From NCBI RefSeq assembly GCF_002895925.1, contig NZ_NWUO01000001.1:434001-498000 (forward strand): 64,000 bases of DNA, in the 5' to 3' direction. This stretch comes from Mixta theicola (lineage in GTDB: Bacteria; Pseudomonadota; Gammaproteobacteria; Enterobacterales; Enterobacteriaceae). The notes below the pieces were generated by a model, which ran no database searches, was not told the DNA's origin, and saw only the letters and a program-made list of their open reading frames with translations. Position numbers and translations under genes: made by a program. Positions 37,853 to 48,113 of this stretch are shown in pieces; position 1 is the first letter of the stretch, and each line of letters begins with the position of its first letter.

Positions 37853-39196
37853 TTATTTCAGCAGAGCAATCGTTCGTGCGAAATTGGGCAGCTGCGCTTC
37901 ATGCGCCAGCAGCATGTCGCGCGCCAGCCTTTCCGCATCGTTATCGGAGTGGATCAGCGGATTCAGGTTCAACGCCAACAGCACATCATTCAATTCACCG
38001 CTCAGCGCCGCCTCGCTGGCCGCGACCTCAAAACTCTTGATGGTGTAAATCAGCCCAAGGACTTTCTCGTCAAAATGTTTAATGCGCGGGGTGGGCGTCG
38101 CGCCATCGCGCCCAATGGTACAGGTCATTTCGATAGCCCAGTCGGCCGGAATATTATCGATATGACCTTGATGCGGGAAGTTGACGTAATGCTCGGTTTG
38201 CCTGTCGTTATGGATGGCGCTAATCACTTCGCACGCCGCATCGGAGTAATAAGCCCCGCCGCGCAGCTCAAGCTCTTTGGGTTTGACGTCCAGTTCCGGA
38301 TTTTTATACAGATCGAAAAGCTGCTTCTCAACCTGCTGTACCACCGTTGCGCGCGCGCCGCCCTTGTAGAATTCGCCCATCTCGATGGCCAGCATCTCTT
38401 TTTGCTTGAAGTAGTAAAGCAGATAGGAACAGGGGATCAGTTTCAGCGAGCGGATTAATCCGGCGCTGAACGGTAAGTCGAAAATATTTTTCACGCCGCT
38501 GGCCTTCAGCGTGCCGGACGCAACGCCCTCCAGCAGTTCGGCAAAACGCGAGGTGCCGTTAACCCAGACATCTTTGATAAACACCATATGGTTTAAGCCA
38601 AAGAGATCGATCGAAAGACTATCCTGCGGCTCAACCTTCAGCACCTCGCGGATAAACATCTTCATGCCCACCGGGATATTGCATACGCCGATAAACTTTT
38701 TGAAGCCGGTATGACGAAACACCGCTTCGGTTACCATGCCTGCCGGGTTGGTAAAATTGATAACCCACGCCTCAGGACAAACTTCCTCTACGTCTTTAAT
38801 GATGTCAAAAATCACCGGAATGGTGCGCAGCCCTTTAAATAACCCACCGGCCCCGTTGGTTTCCTGTCCCAGATAGCCATAGCTTAGAGGAATGCGCTCA
38901 TCCAGCTCGCGCGCTTTTAATTGCCCCACCCGTAGCTGGGTGGTGACAAAATCCGCGTTAACCAGCGCGGCACGACGATCGAGGGTTTTGTAGAGCGCAA
39001 TCGGCACGCCGGCGCGTTTAATCATACGCAGGCAAAGATCGAAAATAATATCCTGCTTCTCTTTACCGGCCTCCACATCCACCAGCCATAATTCGCTAAT
39101 CGGCAATTCCTCGTAGCGTTTAATAAAGCCTTCCAGTAATTCGGGGGTGTAGCTACTGCCGCCGCCAATAGTGACGACTTTCAGTTTTTTGCTCAT
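37853..39196 (-). CDS. chbF: 6-phospho-beta-glucosidase / diacetylchitobiose-6-phosphate hydrolase ChbF (GH4)
   Basis: NAD- and metal-dependent GH4 hydrolase that splits chitobiose-6-phosphate inside the cell. 447 residues. The N-terminal Rossmann motif is [27 protein letters not shown] near residue 150 and the metal-binding Cys/His in [11 protein letters not shown] and LFGLNHMVF are typical of GH4. The ATG at 39196 aligns with E. coli ChbF; an 11-codon upstream extension is rejected. It is 87 bp downstream of chbR. Confidence 0.94.
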   Translation of the reverse strand: MSKKLKVVTIGGGSSYTPELLEGFIKRYEELPISELWLVDVEAGKEKQDIIFDLCLRMIKRAGVPIALYKTLDRRAALVNADFVTTQLRVGQLKARELDERIPLSYGYLGQETNGAGGLFKGLRTIPVIFDIIKDVEEVCPEAWVINFTNPAGMVTEAVFRHTGFKKFIGVCNIPVGMKMFIREVLKVEPQDSLSIDLFGLNHMVFIKDVWVNGTSRFAELLEGVASGTLKASGVKNIFDLPFSAGLIRSLKLIPCSYLLYYFKQKEMLAIEMGEFYKGGARATVVQQVEKQLFDLYKNPELDVKPKELELRGGAYYSDAACEVISAIHNDRQTEHYVNFPHQGHIDNIPADWAIEMTCTIGRDGATPTPRIKHFDEKVLGLIYTIKSFEVAASEAALSGELNDVLLALNLNPLIHSDNDAERLARDMLLAHEAQLPNFARTIALLK

Positions 39197-39283
39197 AGGG
39201 GCTCCTGTGCAGCGGCATGAGCGCTGCAAATTAAACAGAAAATGTAAAAATGGCGAATATAGCCTGAGCCGTTCAGAACCAGG

Positions 39284-40123
39284 CTAACTCATATGGCACA
39301 GTTGCTTACGGTAATGTTTCGGCGTGAATGACGTCAGCCTTTTGAAATTTTTAATAAACAGGCTTGGGCTGCTATATCCAGACTCAAAGGCAATATCCGT
39401 CACCGAATAATTGGTTATTTCCAGCTGTTTTTTAGCAAAGTCGATGCGTATATCGTTGATGATTTGCATCGGCGTTTTGCCATAATAACGCTGAGTGGCG
39501 CGGGTTAAATATTCCTGCGACTTCCCGGACAGCGCCACCATATTTGCCAGCGCGTTATCGCCGAACCAGGATTTGTCATGCATTTTTTCAACCGTTACCT
39601 CCAGCCAGAGCGGGATATGAGTTATCACTTCGGTTTCGCGATGGTGACGCAGCCGGTTAACAATATAAAAGGTTACCATTTCCAGAAACTCGTTAAACTC
39701 GCCGTTTCTGAAATTAAGCGAAGAGACCATCGTTTCAATATAGTTAAGAAACTCGCTCTTAATCTGGTAAACCTGCGAAGCGACAAAATGAGGCGGCAGC
39801 AGGCGCAAATAGTGCTGATCAAAAAAAGCCTTGCTGATACCGACATTTAATATTCTGGCGGCGCCAAACTCATAAAAGCTTTGATGGTTCGAACCCAGCG
39901 GAATAAAAACAAAGTCGCCCCGCTCTAACAGCACCCTTTTACCGTTTATCTCCTGATAATAGCGCCCGGTAAGCAGCACGGTAAATTCATAATAGTCATG
40001 TTCATGCAGCCCGGAGATACTTTCGGTTTTGTTGTAGATAAATACATGAAAATTTTGGCCGTCAAACAGTTGGTTTTCATGCGCTGTTTTGATTTCCATG
40101 CTCAATACCGTTGGCTGCATCAT
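39284..40123 (-). CDS. chbR: AraC-family regulator ChbR
   Basis: Dual regulator of the chb operon: represses without chitobiose and activates with it. 279 residues. The N-terminal cupin sensor contains [20 protein letters not shown] and [13 protein letters not shown]; the C-terminal tandem helix-turn-helix includes [20 protein letters not shown] and [24 protein letters not shown]. It lies within the operon in the E. coli order, 15 bp after chbA. Confidence 0.93.
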   Translation of the reverse strand: MMQPTVLSMEIKTAHENQLFDGQNFHVFIYNKTESISGLHEHDYYEFTVLLTGRYYQEINGKRVLLERGDFVFIPLGSNHQSFYEFGAARILNVGISKAFFDQHYLRLLPPHFVASQVYQIKSEFLNYIETMVSSLNFRNGEFNEFLEMVTFYIVNRLRHHRETEVITHIPLWLEVTVEKMHDKSWFGDNALANMVALSGKSQEYLTRATQRYYGKTPMQIINDIRIDFAKKQLEITNYSVTDIAFESGYSSPSLFIKNFKRLTSFTPKHYRKQLCHMS

Positions 40124-40137
40124 AATGACTCCACACG

Positions 40138-40485
40138 TTATTTTATTTTTTCATGCAGCTCAATGAGTTCCGTCACAAGCTCGCGCGCCAGCATTGAAGT
40201 CATCAGATGATCCTGCGCGTGTACCAATACCAGGCTGACTTTGGTTTTACCTGCGCCCTGATCCGCTTCAATCAGTCTGGTCTGTACCCGGTGCGCCTCG
40301 TTCAGCGCCAGGTGGGATGACGCCATCAGCTCCTGCGCCTGTTCAAATTTCCCGGCTTTTGCCTGTTTTAGCGCGGCGTACGCCAGGCTACGGGCCTGCC
40401 CGGAGTTAATGATTAATCCCATTACCACTTCTTCAGGATCCTGGGTTTCATCTGCGGCTACAGTCAGGGAGTCTGAATTAAACAT
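40138..40485 (-). CDS. chbA: PTS chitobiose-specific EIIA, ChbA
   Basis: Cytosolic phosphocarrier of the lactose/chitobiose PTS family, 115 residues (E. coli 116). It is a three-helix protein; the phosphoacceptor His is in [13 protein letters not shown] near residue 89, and [19 protein letters not shown] near residue 20 is characteristic. It passes phosphate from HPr to ChbB. Confidence 0.94.
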   Translation of the reverse strand: MFNSDSLTVAADETQDPEEVVMGLIINSGQARSLAYAALKQAKAGKFEQAQELMASSHLALNEAHRVQTRLIEADQGAGKTKVSLVLVHAQDHLMTSMLARELVTELIELHEKIK

Positions 40486-40542
40486 TTTTACCTCTCAACG
40501 TTAAGGGGTTAGCACGGGCTGACATCATCTCAGCCCCGATAA

Positions 40543-41901
40543 TCAGAATTTCAGCGCGTTGGCGATCTCTTCTTCGCTCTCTTCTTGTGCAATAACGCTG
40601 TTCGCTTTGTTGGAAATCAGCACGAAAGGCAGATAAAACAGCGTCGCAACGCCCAGGTTGAACAGCGCCAGTAGCAGGGCCGCAACGCTTCCGTTGGTAT
40701 TAAAGAAGGCGCCCAGCCCGGTTGGCATGGTCCACGGCGCGATATTGGTAATCGGTGGGATTATCCCCAGGTAATAGGCCGTTAGCGTAATCGCCGCCAG
40801 AATCGGTTGAATTAGCATAAAGGGAATAAACATCACCGGGTTCATGATAATCGGCAGACCGAAAAGCACAGGCTCGTTGATCTGAAAAATGCCGGAGGGC
40901 AGCGCCAGCTTCGCCACCTGACGATGATCGGCACGACGCGAACCGATCAGGATGGCGATAATTAAGCCAAGCGTTGCGCCGGTTCCGCCGAGGAAAATGT
41001 AGGAGTCGAGCATCGGTTTGGCCCAGACGTGGAACGTTTTACCCGCTGCCAGCGCCGCATCGACCGAACCATATTGGGTATAGATAGCCACGTTCTCCAG
41101 CGCCCACGGCATCATAATGCCGTTTTCCAGCGCCGCCAGCGCCAGCGAGCCGTGAACGCCAAAGAACCACAACAGAGAGGTGAAGATAACGTAGACCCAG
41201 CCTACCACCGCGTCCATCGACGCCAGCGGCGTAGAGATCGAGTCCATAATGATCTGATGGAAATTGCTGCCGAATAACGCCAGCGCCCACGAGATAACGC
41301 CGAAAACAGAGAGGATAATAAAGCCGGGAATTAACGCGGAGAATGAACGCGATACGGATTCGGGTACGCTGTCCGGCAGGGTAATAACCCAGTTGCGTCG
41401 GATAACGAAGGCAAACATTTCAGCGGCAATCAAACCAATTATAATGCCTGAAATAATATTCGCGCCGCCTAACCAGTTAGCCCCGACGGCATAAGCATCG
41501 CCTACGTTATAAGGCGTGACGGTCATAAAGGCGGCCACGGCCAATAAACCCGCAGCGAGCGAGTCAACTTTACGCTCTTCCGCCAGCGCGCCGCCGATAA
41601 AGAAAGGCGCCATAAGCGACATAATTCCCAGCGTACCGTTATAGACGTTGCCGCCAATGCCTTTTAATCCATTCAGCGTTTCAATCGTCGCCGGATCTAA
41701 GCGAATACCCAGCGAATAAAAGAAAGAACCTGCGCCAAAACTGAGAAAAACATTGTTAATAAGCACAAACATCGCCCCGGCCAGGGTCAACGGCATTAAT
41801 TTGATAAATCCATTTTTAATCGCGTTAACGTGCGGCTGCTTTCCCAGTTTAACGGCACAGGGAAGCAGCACTTTTTCAAGTGAATCAATGACTTTACTCA
41901 T
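40543..41901 (-). CDS. chbC: PTS chitobiose-specific EIIC, ChbC
   Basis: Membrane channel of the N,N'-diacetylchitobiose PTS, 452 residues (E. coli 452). About ten helices; the sugar-binding region shows [19 protein letters not shown] near residue 240, with the conserved His and Glu, and [19 protein letters not shown] near 342. Imports and phosphorylates chitobiose with ChbA and ChbB. 57 bp separate it from chbA. Confidence 0.95.
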   Translation of the reverse strand: MSKVIDSLEKVLLPCAVKLGKQPHVNAIKNGFIKLMPLTLAGAMFVLINNVFLSFGAGSFFYSLGIRLDPATIETLNGLKGIGGNVYNGTLGIMSLMAPFFIGGALAEERKVDSLAAGLLAVAAFMTVTPYNVGDAYAVGANWLGGANIISGIIIGLIAAEMFAFVIRRNWVITLPDSVPESVSRSFSALIPGFIILSVFGVISWALALFGSNFHQIIMDSISTPLASMDAVVGWVYVIFTSLLWFFGVHGSLALAALENGIMMPWALENVAIYTQYGSVDAALAAGKTFHVWAKPMLDSYIFLGGTGATLGLIIAILIGSRRADHRQVAKLALPSGIFQINEPVLFGLPIIMNPVMFIPFMLIQPILAAITLTAYYLGIIPPITNIAPWTMPTGLGAFFNTNGSVAALLLALFNLGVATLFYLPFVLISNKANSVIAQEESEEEIANALKF

Positions 41902-41984
41902 TTTATATTCCTTTCGCGCCGCCAGGTCGGCGGCCAGGGTGGGTAAGGCCTTTCTTTGACGGTAAAAATAAATAAAAAATAAGA

Positions 41985-42305
41985 TTAATTATTGGCTGCT
42001 TTTTTGATCGAGGCGACGGCAGCCTTTAGCACGCCTAATCCATCTATTTTGCCATACAGCGCTGAATCAATAACCTCAACCGGTTTATTGGGTAATATTT
42101 TTTGAATATCCTCCAGCATCCAGGCAATTTGCGGCCCCAGCAGAACAAGATCCGCCTCAGGGCCTTTTTCAGCCGCCAGCGATTCAGGAAAGGCTGCAAT
42201 GGTCACCGGCACTTCATATTTCAACGCCTGAGCTGTCATTTTAGAAACCAGCAACGAAGTAGACATTCCAGCGGAACAAAACAGATAAATAGTTTTCTTT
42301 CCCAT
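41985..42305 (-). CDS. chbB: PTS chitobiose-specific EIIB, ChbB
   Basis: Cytosolic phosphocarrier with phospho-Cys in [18 protein letters not shown] (Cys10). 106 residues, as in E. coli. Also [11 protein letters not shown] near residue 54. It is the first gene of chbBCARFG, so the operon promoter lies directly upstream. Confidence 0.95.
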   Translation of the reverse strand: MGKKTIYLFCSAGMSTSLLVSKMTAQALKYEVPVTIAAFPESLAAEKGPEADLVLLGPQIAWMLEDIQKILPNKPVEVIDSALYGKIDGLGVLKAAVASIKKAANN

Positions 42306-42504
42306 AACAAGCCCTCAGCTCCCGGATAAATTTCAGTTTGGAAAAAGCATCTTCTTTGCCTGTTAATCTAACGAAACAAGCGTCAAAAAATAAAAAACAT
42401 TTCATTGTCTGGAAGGAGTATACGATATTGCTTAAGAGGGGAATATTTATCAGCCGCTAAAAATTGTCTCTCCTTGACCAGGACTTATGACTCTCTTCAC
42501 ATTT
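42306..42504 (-). promoter_or_regulatory. chb operon control region with CRP-like site
   Basis: At 42486-42501 TATGA-N6-TCACA, flanked by TTT, resembles a CRP site (TGTGA-N6-TCACA, four of five left-half and all right-half positions). On the minus strand a TATACT -10-like box lies at 42417-42422 with no good -35, as expected for an activator-dependent promoter. chb operons are typically controlled by CRP, ChbR and NagC; I could not identify the ChbR or NagC sites securely. Confidence 0.4.
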
Positions 42505-42555
42505 TGGCTAAATAAAAGATGGCAATAACGTGAAGCCCGCAGCCCCGTTTTTGCA

Positions 42556-42599
42556 CAAAAAAATAAAGCACCGAGAAGAGAAGCTTTCGGTGCTTTATT
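42556..42599 (-). terminator. Terminator of ybhL
   Basis: Minus strand: AATAAAGCACCGA pairs with TCGGTGCTTTATT (13 bp) around a 12-nt loop, followed by seven T residues. It separates ybhL from the chb operon promoter. Confidence 0.9.
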
Positions 42600-42645
42600 C
42601 CGCCTGGATAGCGCTTTTAACCTGCAACGCGGGTTTATTACCGTC

Positions 42646-43356
42646 CTAGCGGCGGTTGCCGAAGATGCGCAGCAGCATCAGGAACAGGTTGATAAAGTCC
42701 AGATAGAGCGTTAGCGCGCCCATAATCGAATAGCGGCGCAGGTTCTCTTTATCGCGCGTATCGATATTTTCCCCAATCGCCTTCAGTTTTTGCGTGTCAT
42801 ACGCCGTCAGGCCGACAAACACCAGCACGCCAATATAGGTAATCGCCCACATTAAGGCCGGGCTTTTCAGCCAAAAGTTAACCAGCGAAGCCAGCAGCAG
42901 GCCAATCAGCGCCATAAACAATATGCTGCCCATTTTGCTGAGATCGCGTTTGGTAGTGTAGCCCCAAAAGCTCATGGCACCGAACATACCGGCGGTAACA
43001 AAGAAAGTGCTGGCAATCGATGAATAAGTATACACCAGAAAAATACTGGCTAAGGTTAAACCGGTCAGCGCTGAATAAAGCATAAACAGCGCGGTAGCCA
43101 CCGCACCGCTAAGCTTATGCACCAGGCCTGAGAGCACAAACACCACCGCCAGCTGCGCAATAATCAGACCAAAAAAAGTCATGCGGCTGGCGAACACCAG
43201 CTCCATTACCGCAGGCGTATTCGCCGCATACCAGGAAATAAAGGCGGTGAGCAGCAGACCGCAGGTCATCCAGCCATAAACCTGCGCCATATAAGTTTGC
43301 AGACCGGTACCGGTGCGCTGCACGATTGAATCTTGAGAGTGTGGAAATCGATCCAT
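42646..43356 (-). CDS. ybhL: Bax-inhibitor-1 family membrane protein YbhL
   Basis: 236-residue seven-helix protein of the BI-1/UPF0005 family, near-identical in pattern to E. coli YbhL: begins MDRFPHSQDSIVQRTGTGLQTYMAQVYGWMT type sequence, contains FGAMSFWGYTTKRDLS and ends with the acidic-gate region LVFVGLTAYDTQKLK and INLFLMLLRIFGNRR. Eukaryotic and Bacillus relatives are pH-sensitive calcium leaks; the E. coli role is unknown. In E. coli it neighbours moaE; here chitinase, chemoreceptor and two lipoprotein genes intervene. Confidence 0.94.
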   Translation of the reverse strand: MDRFPHSQDSIVQRTGTGLQTYMAQVYGWMTCGLLLTAFISWYAANTPAVMELVFASRMTFFGLIIAQLAVVFVLSGLVHKLSGAVATALFMLYSALTGLTLASIFLVYTYSSIASTFFVTAGMFGAMSFWGYTTKRDLSKMGSILFMALIGLLLASLVNFWLKSPALMWAITYIGVLVFVGLTAYDTQKLKAIGENIDTRDKENLRRYSIMGALTLYLDFINLFLMLLRIFGNRR

Positions 43357-43843
43357 AGATCCCCCTAATGGTGTGAAGTAACGGGTCACCCAAGTGTGGC
43401 ATAGATCTGGCAGGTTATGCCATTGCCACTGTCAGGCAGCGAGCGGAGAAGAGAAGACTACCCCCTGAATCGCCCGCGCTGGAAAGGCTTAAGTTGAAGC
43501 AAGAAAAAGGCCTGCGCTATCTTAATATAACCTGCCCCTCCGTATTCATTTTAAGCTCTGCTTTTCCTGGAATCCCTCACTTAAGGTCGGCTTCTTTTTT
43601 AATTAAGCCCTACCCGCCTTAAATTGAAAAGCATGAACTATTTAAATATTTTTTTGTAATTAATTAATTTAGTTTTTAAAGACAAAGGCCAGAATATTTC
43701 CTATCTTTTCTGCGACCTTTAAAAAGGCTCGTCCATTAAAAGGTTCGTCCATTTTCGATTGAAACCGCATTAGCCCGCTAATTGCATTTCGTGTTAGCGA
43801 AAATGGCCCAAAAGGAAGATGGTTAATAAACAAAGGCAGAAAA
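43357..43843. other. AT-rich ybhL-chitinase intergenic region with direct repeats
   Basis: This 487-bp divergent spacer has no convincing gene. GGCTCGTCCATT at 43726 and GGTTCGTCCATT at 43742 are direct repeats spaced 16 bp apart, about 100 bp upstream of the chitinase start, and could bind a regulator. The second half is distinctly AT-rich, as is the chitinase gene's 5' end. Confidence 0.4.
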
Positions 43844-45856
43844 ATGAAATTAAATAAAATCACATTGGGACTTATCGTGGCATCGTGTGCTATAGCCTTT
43901 TCGGCAAATGCAGCGCTCCAGAATTTTGAAATAAAATTAATACCAGATGATAGTTTAAACATCATTCATGGATTGAAAGAGAGTCATATGTTTTCCACTG
44001 ACGGTGGAGCAACCTGGCAAGCCTATACCGGTAAGGAAGATAATAAATTTTTAGGAAGCGTTGAAGTTCAGGTTGCTGAGTTAAATAATAAAATCATTAA
44101 TAGCGTCACCTATGATGAAAACGCCTCTTATGCCACGCCGGGCACCGTAGTTATTTATGATGGTTATTTCTGGACGAATAGCTGGTTTGCAAACCCAGGA
44201 GAAAAACCGGGCTCTAATGCAGTCTGGGCCCGTGGAGAAGCGGTTAATGTTGTTTCTCTGGGAACCTTTAAATTTACCCCCTTTAAAGGGCAGCAGGCGA
44301 TAGATTATCAGAAAAAGCTAAAACAGGCTGTTGCCGCTCAGCGCAAAGTTATCGGTTACTATCCAGAGTGGGGCGTTTATGAGGCGCATGATTACTTCAC
44401 GCCTGAAAAAGTCGCTTACGATCAAATCTCTCATCTGAATTATGGCTTCGCCGTACTGAACAAAGATGGCGTCGTTGAGACGCATGATACCTGGAAAGGC
44501 CCGGAGCTAATGAAGGATATAGCTAAACGGACCAAAAAAGCCGGCGTAGTGAATATGATTTCTATCGGCGGCTATACCAACTCTCAGTTATGCGTAATGA
44601 ATTGCGATCAGAACGGAAAAGAAGTAAAAGCGTTCCAGGCTGCAACCTCTACGCCAGAAAAAGTTGAGCGTCTGGCGAACAGTATTATTAATCATATGGT
44701 TACGTGGAAGTTTGACGGCGTAGACATCGACTGGGAATATCCGACCTCTGAACAGGAAGCGCAGCAGTATACCCAGCTGATTAAAAGCCTCCGTACCAAG
44801 CTGGATGATTTAGGCAAGCAAAACGATCGTTATTATCAGCTTTCTTCAGCGGTTACGGCCAACCACAACCATATTAAGTACCTTAATCCAGCCGAGACCG
44901 CTCCCCTGCTGGATAGCGTAAATGTCATGACCTATGATTATCATGGCGCTTTTGATCCTATCACCGGTCATAATTCACCGCTTTACAGCAACTACAATGA
45001 TGTTGACCAGAAATTCAACATCGATTCCACCATGAGGGAATATAACCTGCAATGGAATATCCCTAAATCCAAGCTGTTGGTTGGGCTGTCATGGTACGGT
45101 CGCGCATGGGGTGACGTTGAGGGATCGGAAAAAATTACCGGTATGCCAGGCCTGTTTAATAGCGGTTCTGCAACGGTACATGGTATATGGGATGACAAGG
45201 ACGAATACACCGGCACCACCCCTTACAGTGCGCTGAAGCAAATGGCGCTGGATAAACAATTCCAACGTTTCTGGGATGCGCAGGCTCATGTGCCTTATCT
45301 CTATAATGCCAGTTTGCAACATTTCTACAGCTACGATGACGCGCAGTCAATCCAGGAAAAAGTTAACTATATTGACAGCGAAGGCTACGGCGGCGCGATT
45401 ATTTGGGATCTGAGCGGCGATACGCAGGATCATGAATTAGGCGCTATCTCTGCTAAATTACTGTCGCAAGAGAATGAGCAGGAACAGGAGCAGGAGCAGG
45501 AGCAGGCACAAAAGGAGGGGCTGGAAAATATTAAATATGAGATTGCCCGTCAGCCTAATGGCCGGGTCGCTATCAAATCCACGGTTCATAACAAAACATA
45601 CAATGATTTAAACCGCGTTATGTTTTATATCAACGGGTTTTACGAAGGTGAAATGTATAAAGGTAAAGCCTATTATTCATACAAAACCGTTAACAACGAT
45701 AATTCGGTAACCATCAAAACCAACTTCAAAAAAGAACCTAAAGTGGGCGATGTGGTGAAAGTTGTCCTGGCTGAAGGTAAGCCAGGCCAGTCTCGTAACG
45801 TTAAAAACGATAAAGTGTTGTACCAGACAAGCATAACTAAAGATATGCTCAAATAA
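43844..45856 (+). CDS. Secreted GH18 chitinase with chitin-binding domain and unknown C-terminal domain
   Basis: 670-residue exported chitinase. A signal peptide spans residues 1-23 (ending ANA). An N-terminal region of about 140 residues contains a CBM5/12-like segment (IYDGYFWTNSWFANPGEKPG near 104-123). The GH18 barrel runs about 167-540 and holds DGVDIDWEYP with Asp291, Asp294, Asp296 and the catalytic acid Glu298, and VMTYDYHGAFDP near 361. A Glu-Gln repeat linker (542-556) leads to a 110-residue C-terminal domain (NGRVAIKSTVHNKTYNDLNR and onward) that I do not recognise. Codon and base use is more AT-rich than neighbours, suggesting acquisition. A ribosome site AGGCAG precedes the ATG. 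The closest relatives I recall are chitinases of insect-associated Enterobacterales. Confidence 0.92.
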   Translation: MKLNKITLGLIVASCAIAFSANAALQNFEIKLIPDDSLNIIHGLKESHMFSTDGGATWQAYTGKEDNKFLGSVEVQVAELNNKIINSVTYDENASYATPGTVVIYDGYFWTNSWFANPGEKPGSNAVWARGEAVNVVSLGTFKFTPFKGQQAIDYQKKLKQAVAAQRKVIGYYPEWGVYEAHDYFTPEKVAYDQISHLNYGFAVLNKDGVVETHDTWKGPELMKDIAKRTKKAGVVNMISIGGYTNSQLCVMNCDQNGKEVKAFQAATSTPEKVERLANSIINHMVTWKFDGVDIDWEYPTSEQEAQQYTQLIKSLRTKLDDLGKQNDRYYQLSSAVTANHNHIKYLNPAETAPLLDSVNVMTYDYHGAFDPITGHNSPLYSNYNDVDQKFNIDSTMREYNLQWNIPKSKLLVGLSWYGRAWGDVEGSEKITGMPGLFNSGSATVHGIWDDKDEYTGTTPYSALKQMALDKQFQRFWDAQAHVPYLYNASLQHFYSYDDAQSIQEKVNYIDSEGYGGAIIWDLSGDTQDHELGAISAKLLSQENEQEQEQEQEQAQKEGLENIKYEIARQPNGRVAIKSTVHNKTYNDLNRVMFYINGFYEGEMYKGKAYYSYKTVNNDNSVTIKTNFKKEPKVGDVVKVVLAEGKPGQSRNVKNDKVLYQTSITKDMLK

Positions 45857-45878
45857 AATAATGATGCCCATCGTTATC

Positions 45879-45912
45879 ACGCCGCCTGCAATATTGCAGG
45901 CGGCGTTTTTTT
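45879..45912 (+). terminator. Terminator of the chitinase gene
   Basis: A perfect 13-bp inverted repeat centred at 45892 (GCCGCCTGCAAT / ATTGCAGGCGGC) followed by seven T residues, 25 bp after the stop. Confidence 0.92.
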
Positions 45913-46006
45913 AGCGCCGCAGCACTTTTCACAGATGCTGACCACAGCAGGATAAGCATCACGCAGCAGGATGACGGCCAGCGCGCAATTTTGCCGCAAT
46001 AAAGCC

Positions 46007-46033
46007 TGAACTTAGGCCGCCAGCTGCCGATAA
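46007..46033 (+). promoter_or_regulatory. Sigma-28 (FliA) promoter of the second chemoreceptor gene
   Basis: TGAACTTA, an 11-nt spacer, and a perfect GCCGATAA -10 box; consensus TAAAGTTT-N11-GCCGATAA. The -35 matches 5 of 8. Position about 65 bp upstream of the ATG and the gene's function (chemotaxis) both fit. Confidence 0.65.
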
Positions 46034-46098
46034 TCTGTACAGAAGGAGATTCGCTGACAGGAGGTTATTTTAATTTTTAACCTTTTCCGGGGAATTTC

Positions 46099-48045
46099 AT
46101 GACCACCTTTGCTAACCACCGGCGCAAAATGCGCACCCAAACCCTGATGTTGCTAACCGGCATCGTTACGATTTCTCTTGGCTTTATTCTGACCATCGGC
46201 CTGTTGAGCGGCCAGTCGCGCCAGCAACAGCGTCAGCTGGCGCAGGATTATCTGCAGCAAATCGCTAAAGCCAACGCACAGCAGGTGCAAAACAAGTTCG
46301 ATGAGGCATTACACACCGCGCGTGGGCTGGGTAACGATGCCTGGAGTTTAAAAGAGGCGGGCGTGCCGGATCGCCGGGCGCTGGATCAAATGCTGAGCTC
46401 TACGCTACGTTCGCACCTCGATTATCTCTCGATCTCCCTCGCCTTTGAACCGAACGCTTTTGACGGCAAAGATGCGGAATTCGCCGGCCAGCCGGAACAG
46501 GAGACTACCGGACGCTACGTGCGCTATGTCGATCGTAACGGCGACGGGCGTCCCGCGCTGCATAACCTGGTGGATTATGAGAAGCCGGGCACCGGCGACT
46601 ACTATTTGCTGCCGCGTCAGCGCATGAAAGAGGTGATCCTCGAACCTTATATTTACCCTTATAACGGCGTGGAGGTGATGCTGACCTCGGTTGCCGCACC
46701 GATCGTCGTGGACGGCCAGTTCAGAGGCTCGGTCACCGCTGATTTCTCGCTGGAGACGCTGCAAAAAGCCATCAGCGCCATCAAGCCGTGGCAGGGCAAA
46801 GGCTACGCGCTGCTACTGTCGAACCAGGGCAAAATTATCGCCAGCCCCGATGCGTCGCTGGCAGGCAAAATCTGGCAGGGTGAAAAAGTTGAAAACCTCG
46901 CGGTACATGAATATCAGGATGCTTTTCTGAAGGAAGCCGCTTTTATCAGCTGGCAGCCGATTATCGTCGGCAACAGCGAAACGCCGTGGCGCCTGGCGAT
47001 TGTCGCGCCGGTCAGCGAGGTGATGGCCGCCGCCAACCGCCAGCTTATCTATGCGCTGATCCTGATGCTGGTCAGTATTGTGGTGGTATGCGGCGTACTG
47101 GGACTGATCTTCAACCGTAAAATCGCGCGTCCCGTCGGCGGCGAACCGACCGAAGCCGCCAGCCTTGCCCTGGCGGTAGCGCAGGGAGATTTAAGCCGCC
47201 CCATTAATGTCCAGATCAAAGACCAGCAAAGCATTTTCTACGCCATGCAAACCATGCAGCGGCAGCTGCGCAATATGGTTGGCGAGATCATCACCGCCAG
47301 CGCCTCGGTGCGCAGCGGTGCCAGCGAAATCGCCGGCGGTAACCTCGATCTCTCTTCACGCACCGAGCAGCAGGCTTCGGCGCTGCAGGAGACGGCAGCC
47401 AGCATGGAAGAGTTAACCGCTACGGTGAAGCTGAATGCCGATAATGCTCATCAGGCCACGGAACTGACCGGCAACGCCACGGCGGTAGCCGGACGCGGCG
47501 AGGCGCTGGTACAGCAGGTGATAGAGATTATGTCGCAGATTGACGAAAGCTCGCGCAAAATCGGCGATATAACCAGCCTGATTAGCAGCATCGCTTTCCA
47601 GACCAATATCCTGGCGCTGAACGCGGCGGTAGAGGCGGCGCGCGCCGGCGAACAGGGACGCGGCTTCGCGGTGGTGGCCGCTGAAGTTCGCAATCTGGCG
47701 CAGCGTTCAGCCAACGCGGTAAAAGAGATTTCCGCGCTGATCGAAGAGTCGGCTTCACGCGTCAGCACCGGCGTCTCGCTGGTGAATGAGACCGGCAAAA
47801 CCATGACAACCATGACCGAGTCGGTGGCGGCGGTGCAGTCGATTATCGGCGAAATCGTTAACGCTTCCGATGAGCAATCGCTGGGCATCAGCCAGGTGAG
47901 CGTGGCGGTCAATCAGATGGATGGCGTAACGCAGCAAAACGCCGCGCTGGTACAGCAAATGTCGGCGGCGGCCGCCTCGCTGGAGCAGCAGGCGCGCCAG
48001 CTGGCCGATACGGTTTCGACCTTCCAGCTGGGACAGCACGGCTAA
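46099..48045 (+). CDS. Methyl-accepting chemotaxis protein with dCache-like periplasmic sensor
   Basis: 648-residue chemoreceptor. TM1 lies at about residues 15-37; the 280-residue periplasmic domain looks like dCache_1 ([49 protein letters not shown]). TM2 is near 317-338, followed by a HAMP and the cytoplasmic coiled coil with the conserved hairpin tip near residue 515 and methylation-helix sequences. No C-terminal CheR-binding pentapeptide (ends STFQLGQHG). It follows the chitinase gene on the same strand but has its own sigma-28-like promoter and both genes have terminators, so they are separate units. Ligand unknown; chitin-related sensing is only a contextual guess. Confidence 0.92.
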   Translation: MTTFANHRRKMRTQTLMLLTGIVTISLGFILTIGLLSGQSRQQQRQLAQDYLQQIAKANAQQVQNKFDEALHTARGLGNDAWSLKEAGVPDRRALDQMLSSTLRSHLDYLSISLAFEPNAFDGKDAEFAGQPEQETTGRYVRYVDRNGDGRPALHNLVDYEKPGTGDYYLLPRQRMKEVILEPYIYPYNGVEVMLTSVAAPIVVDGQFRGSVTADFSLETLQKAISAIKPWQGKGYALLLSNQGKIIASPDASLAGKIWQGEKVENLAVHEYQDAFLKEAAFISWQPIIVGNSETPWRLAIVAPVSEVMAAANRQLIYALILMLVSIVVVCGVLGLIFNRKIARPVGGEPTEAASLALAVAQGDLSRPINVQIKDQQSIFYAMQTMQRQLRNMVGEIITASASVRSGASEIAGGNLDLSSRTEQQASALQETAASMEELTATVKLNADNAHQATELTGNATAVAGRGEALVQQVIEIMSQIDESSRKIGDITSLISSIAFQTNILALNAAVEAARAGEQGRGFAVVAAEVRNLAQRSANAVKEISALIEESASRVSTGVSLVNETGKTMTTMTESVAAVQSIIGEIVNASDEQSLGISQVSVAVNQMDGVTQQNAALVQQMSAAAASLEQQARQLADTVSTFQLGQHG

Positions 48046-48079
48046 ACCGGCGCTTTTCCGGCCTGACGCAAAGCGGCCC

Positions 48080-48113
48080 GCCCGTGATGTTAATCCGTCA
48101 CGGGCGTTTTTTT
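48080..48113 (+). terminator. Terminator of the second chemoreceptor gene
   Basis: GCCCGTGA and TCACGGGC form an 8-bp stem with a 10-nt loop, followed by seven T residues. The T-run ends at the stop codon of the convergent DUF1615 gene. Confidence 0.9.

Noticed and set aside
43669-43965. A 98-codon minus-strand frame over the chitinase start
   Set aside because: Overlaps the chitinase signal peptide region antisense and looks like an AT-rich chance frame.
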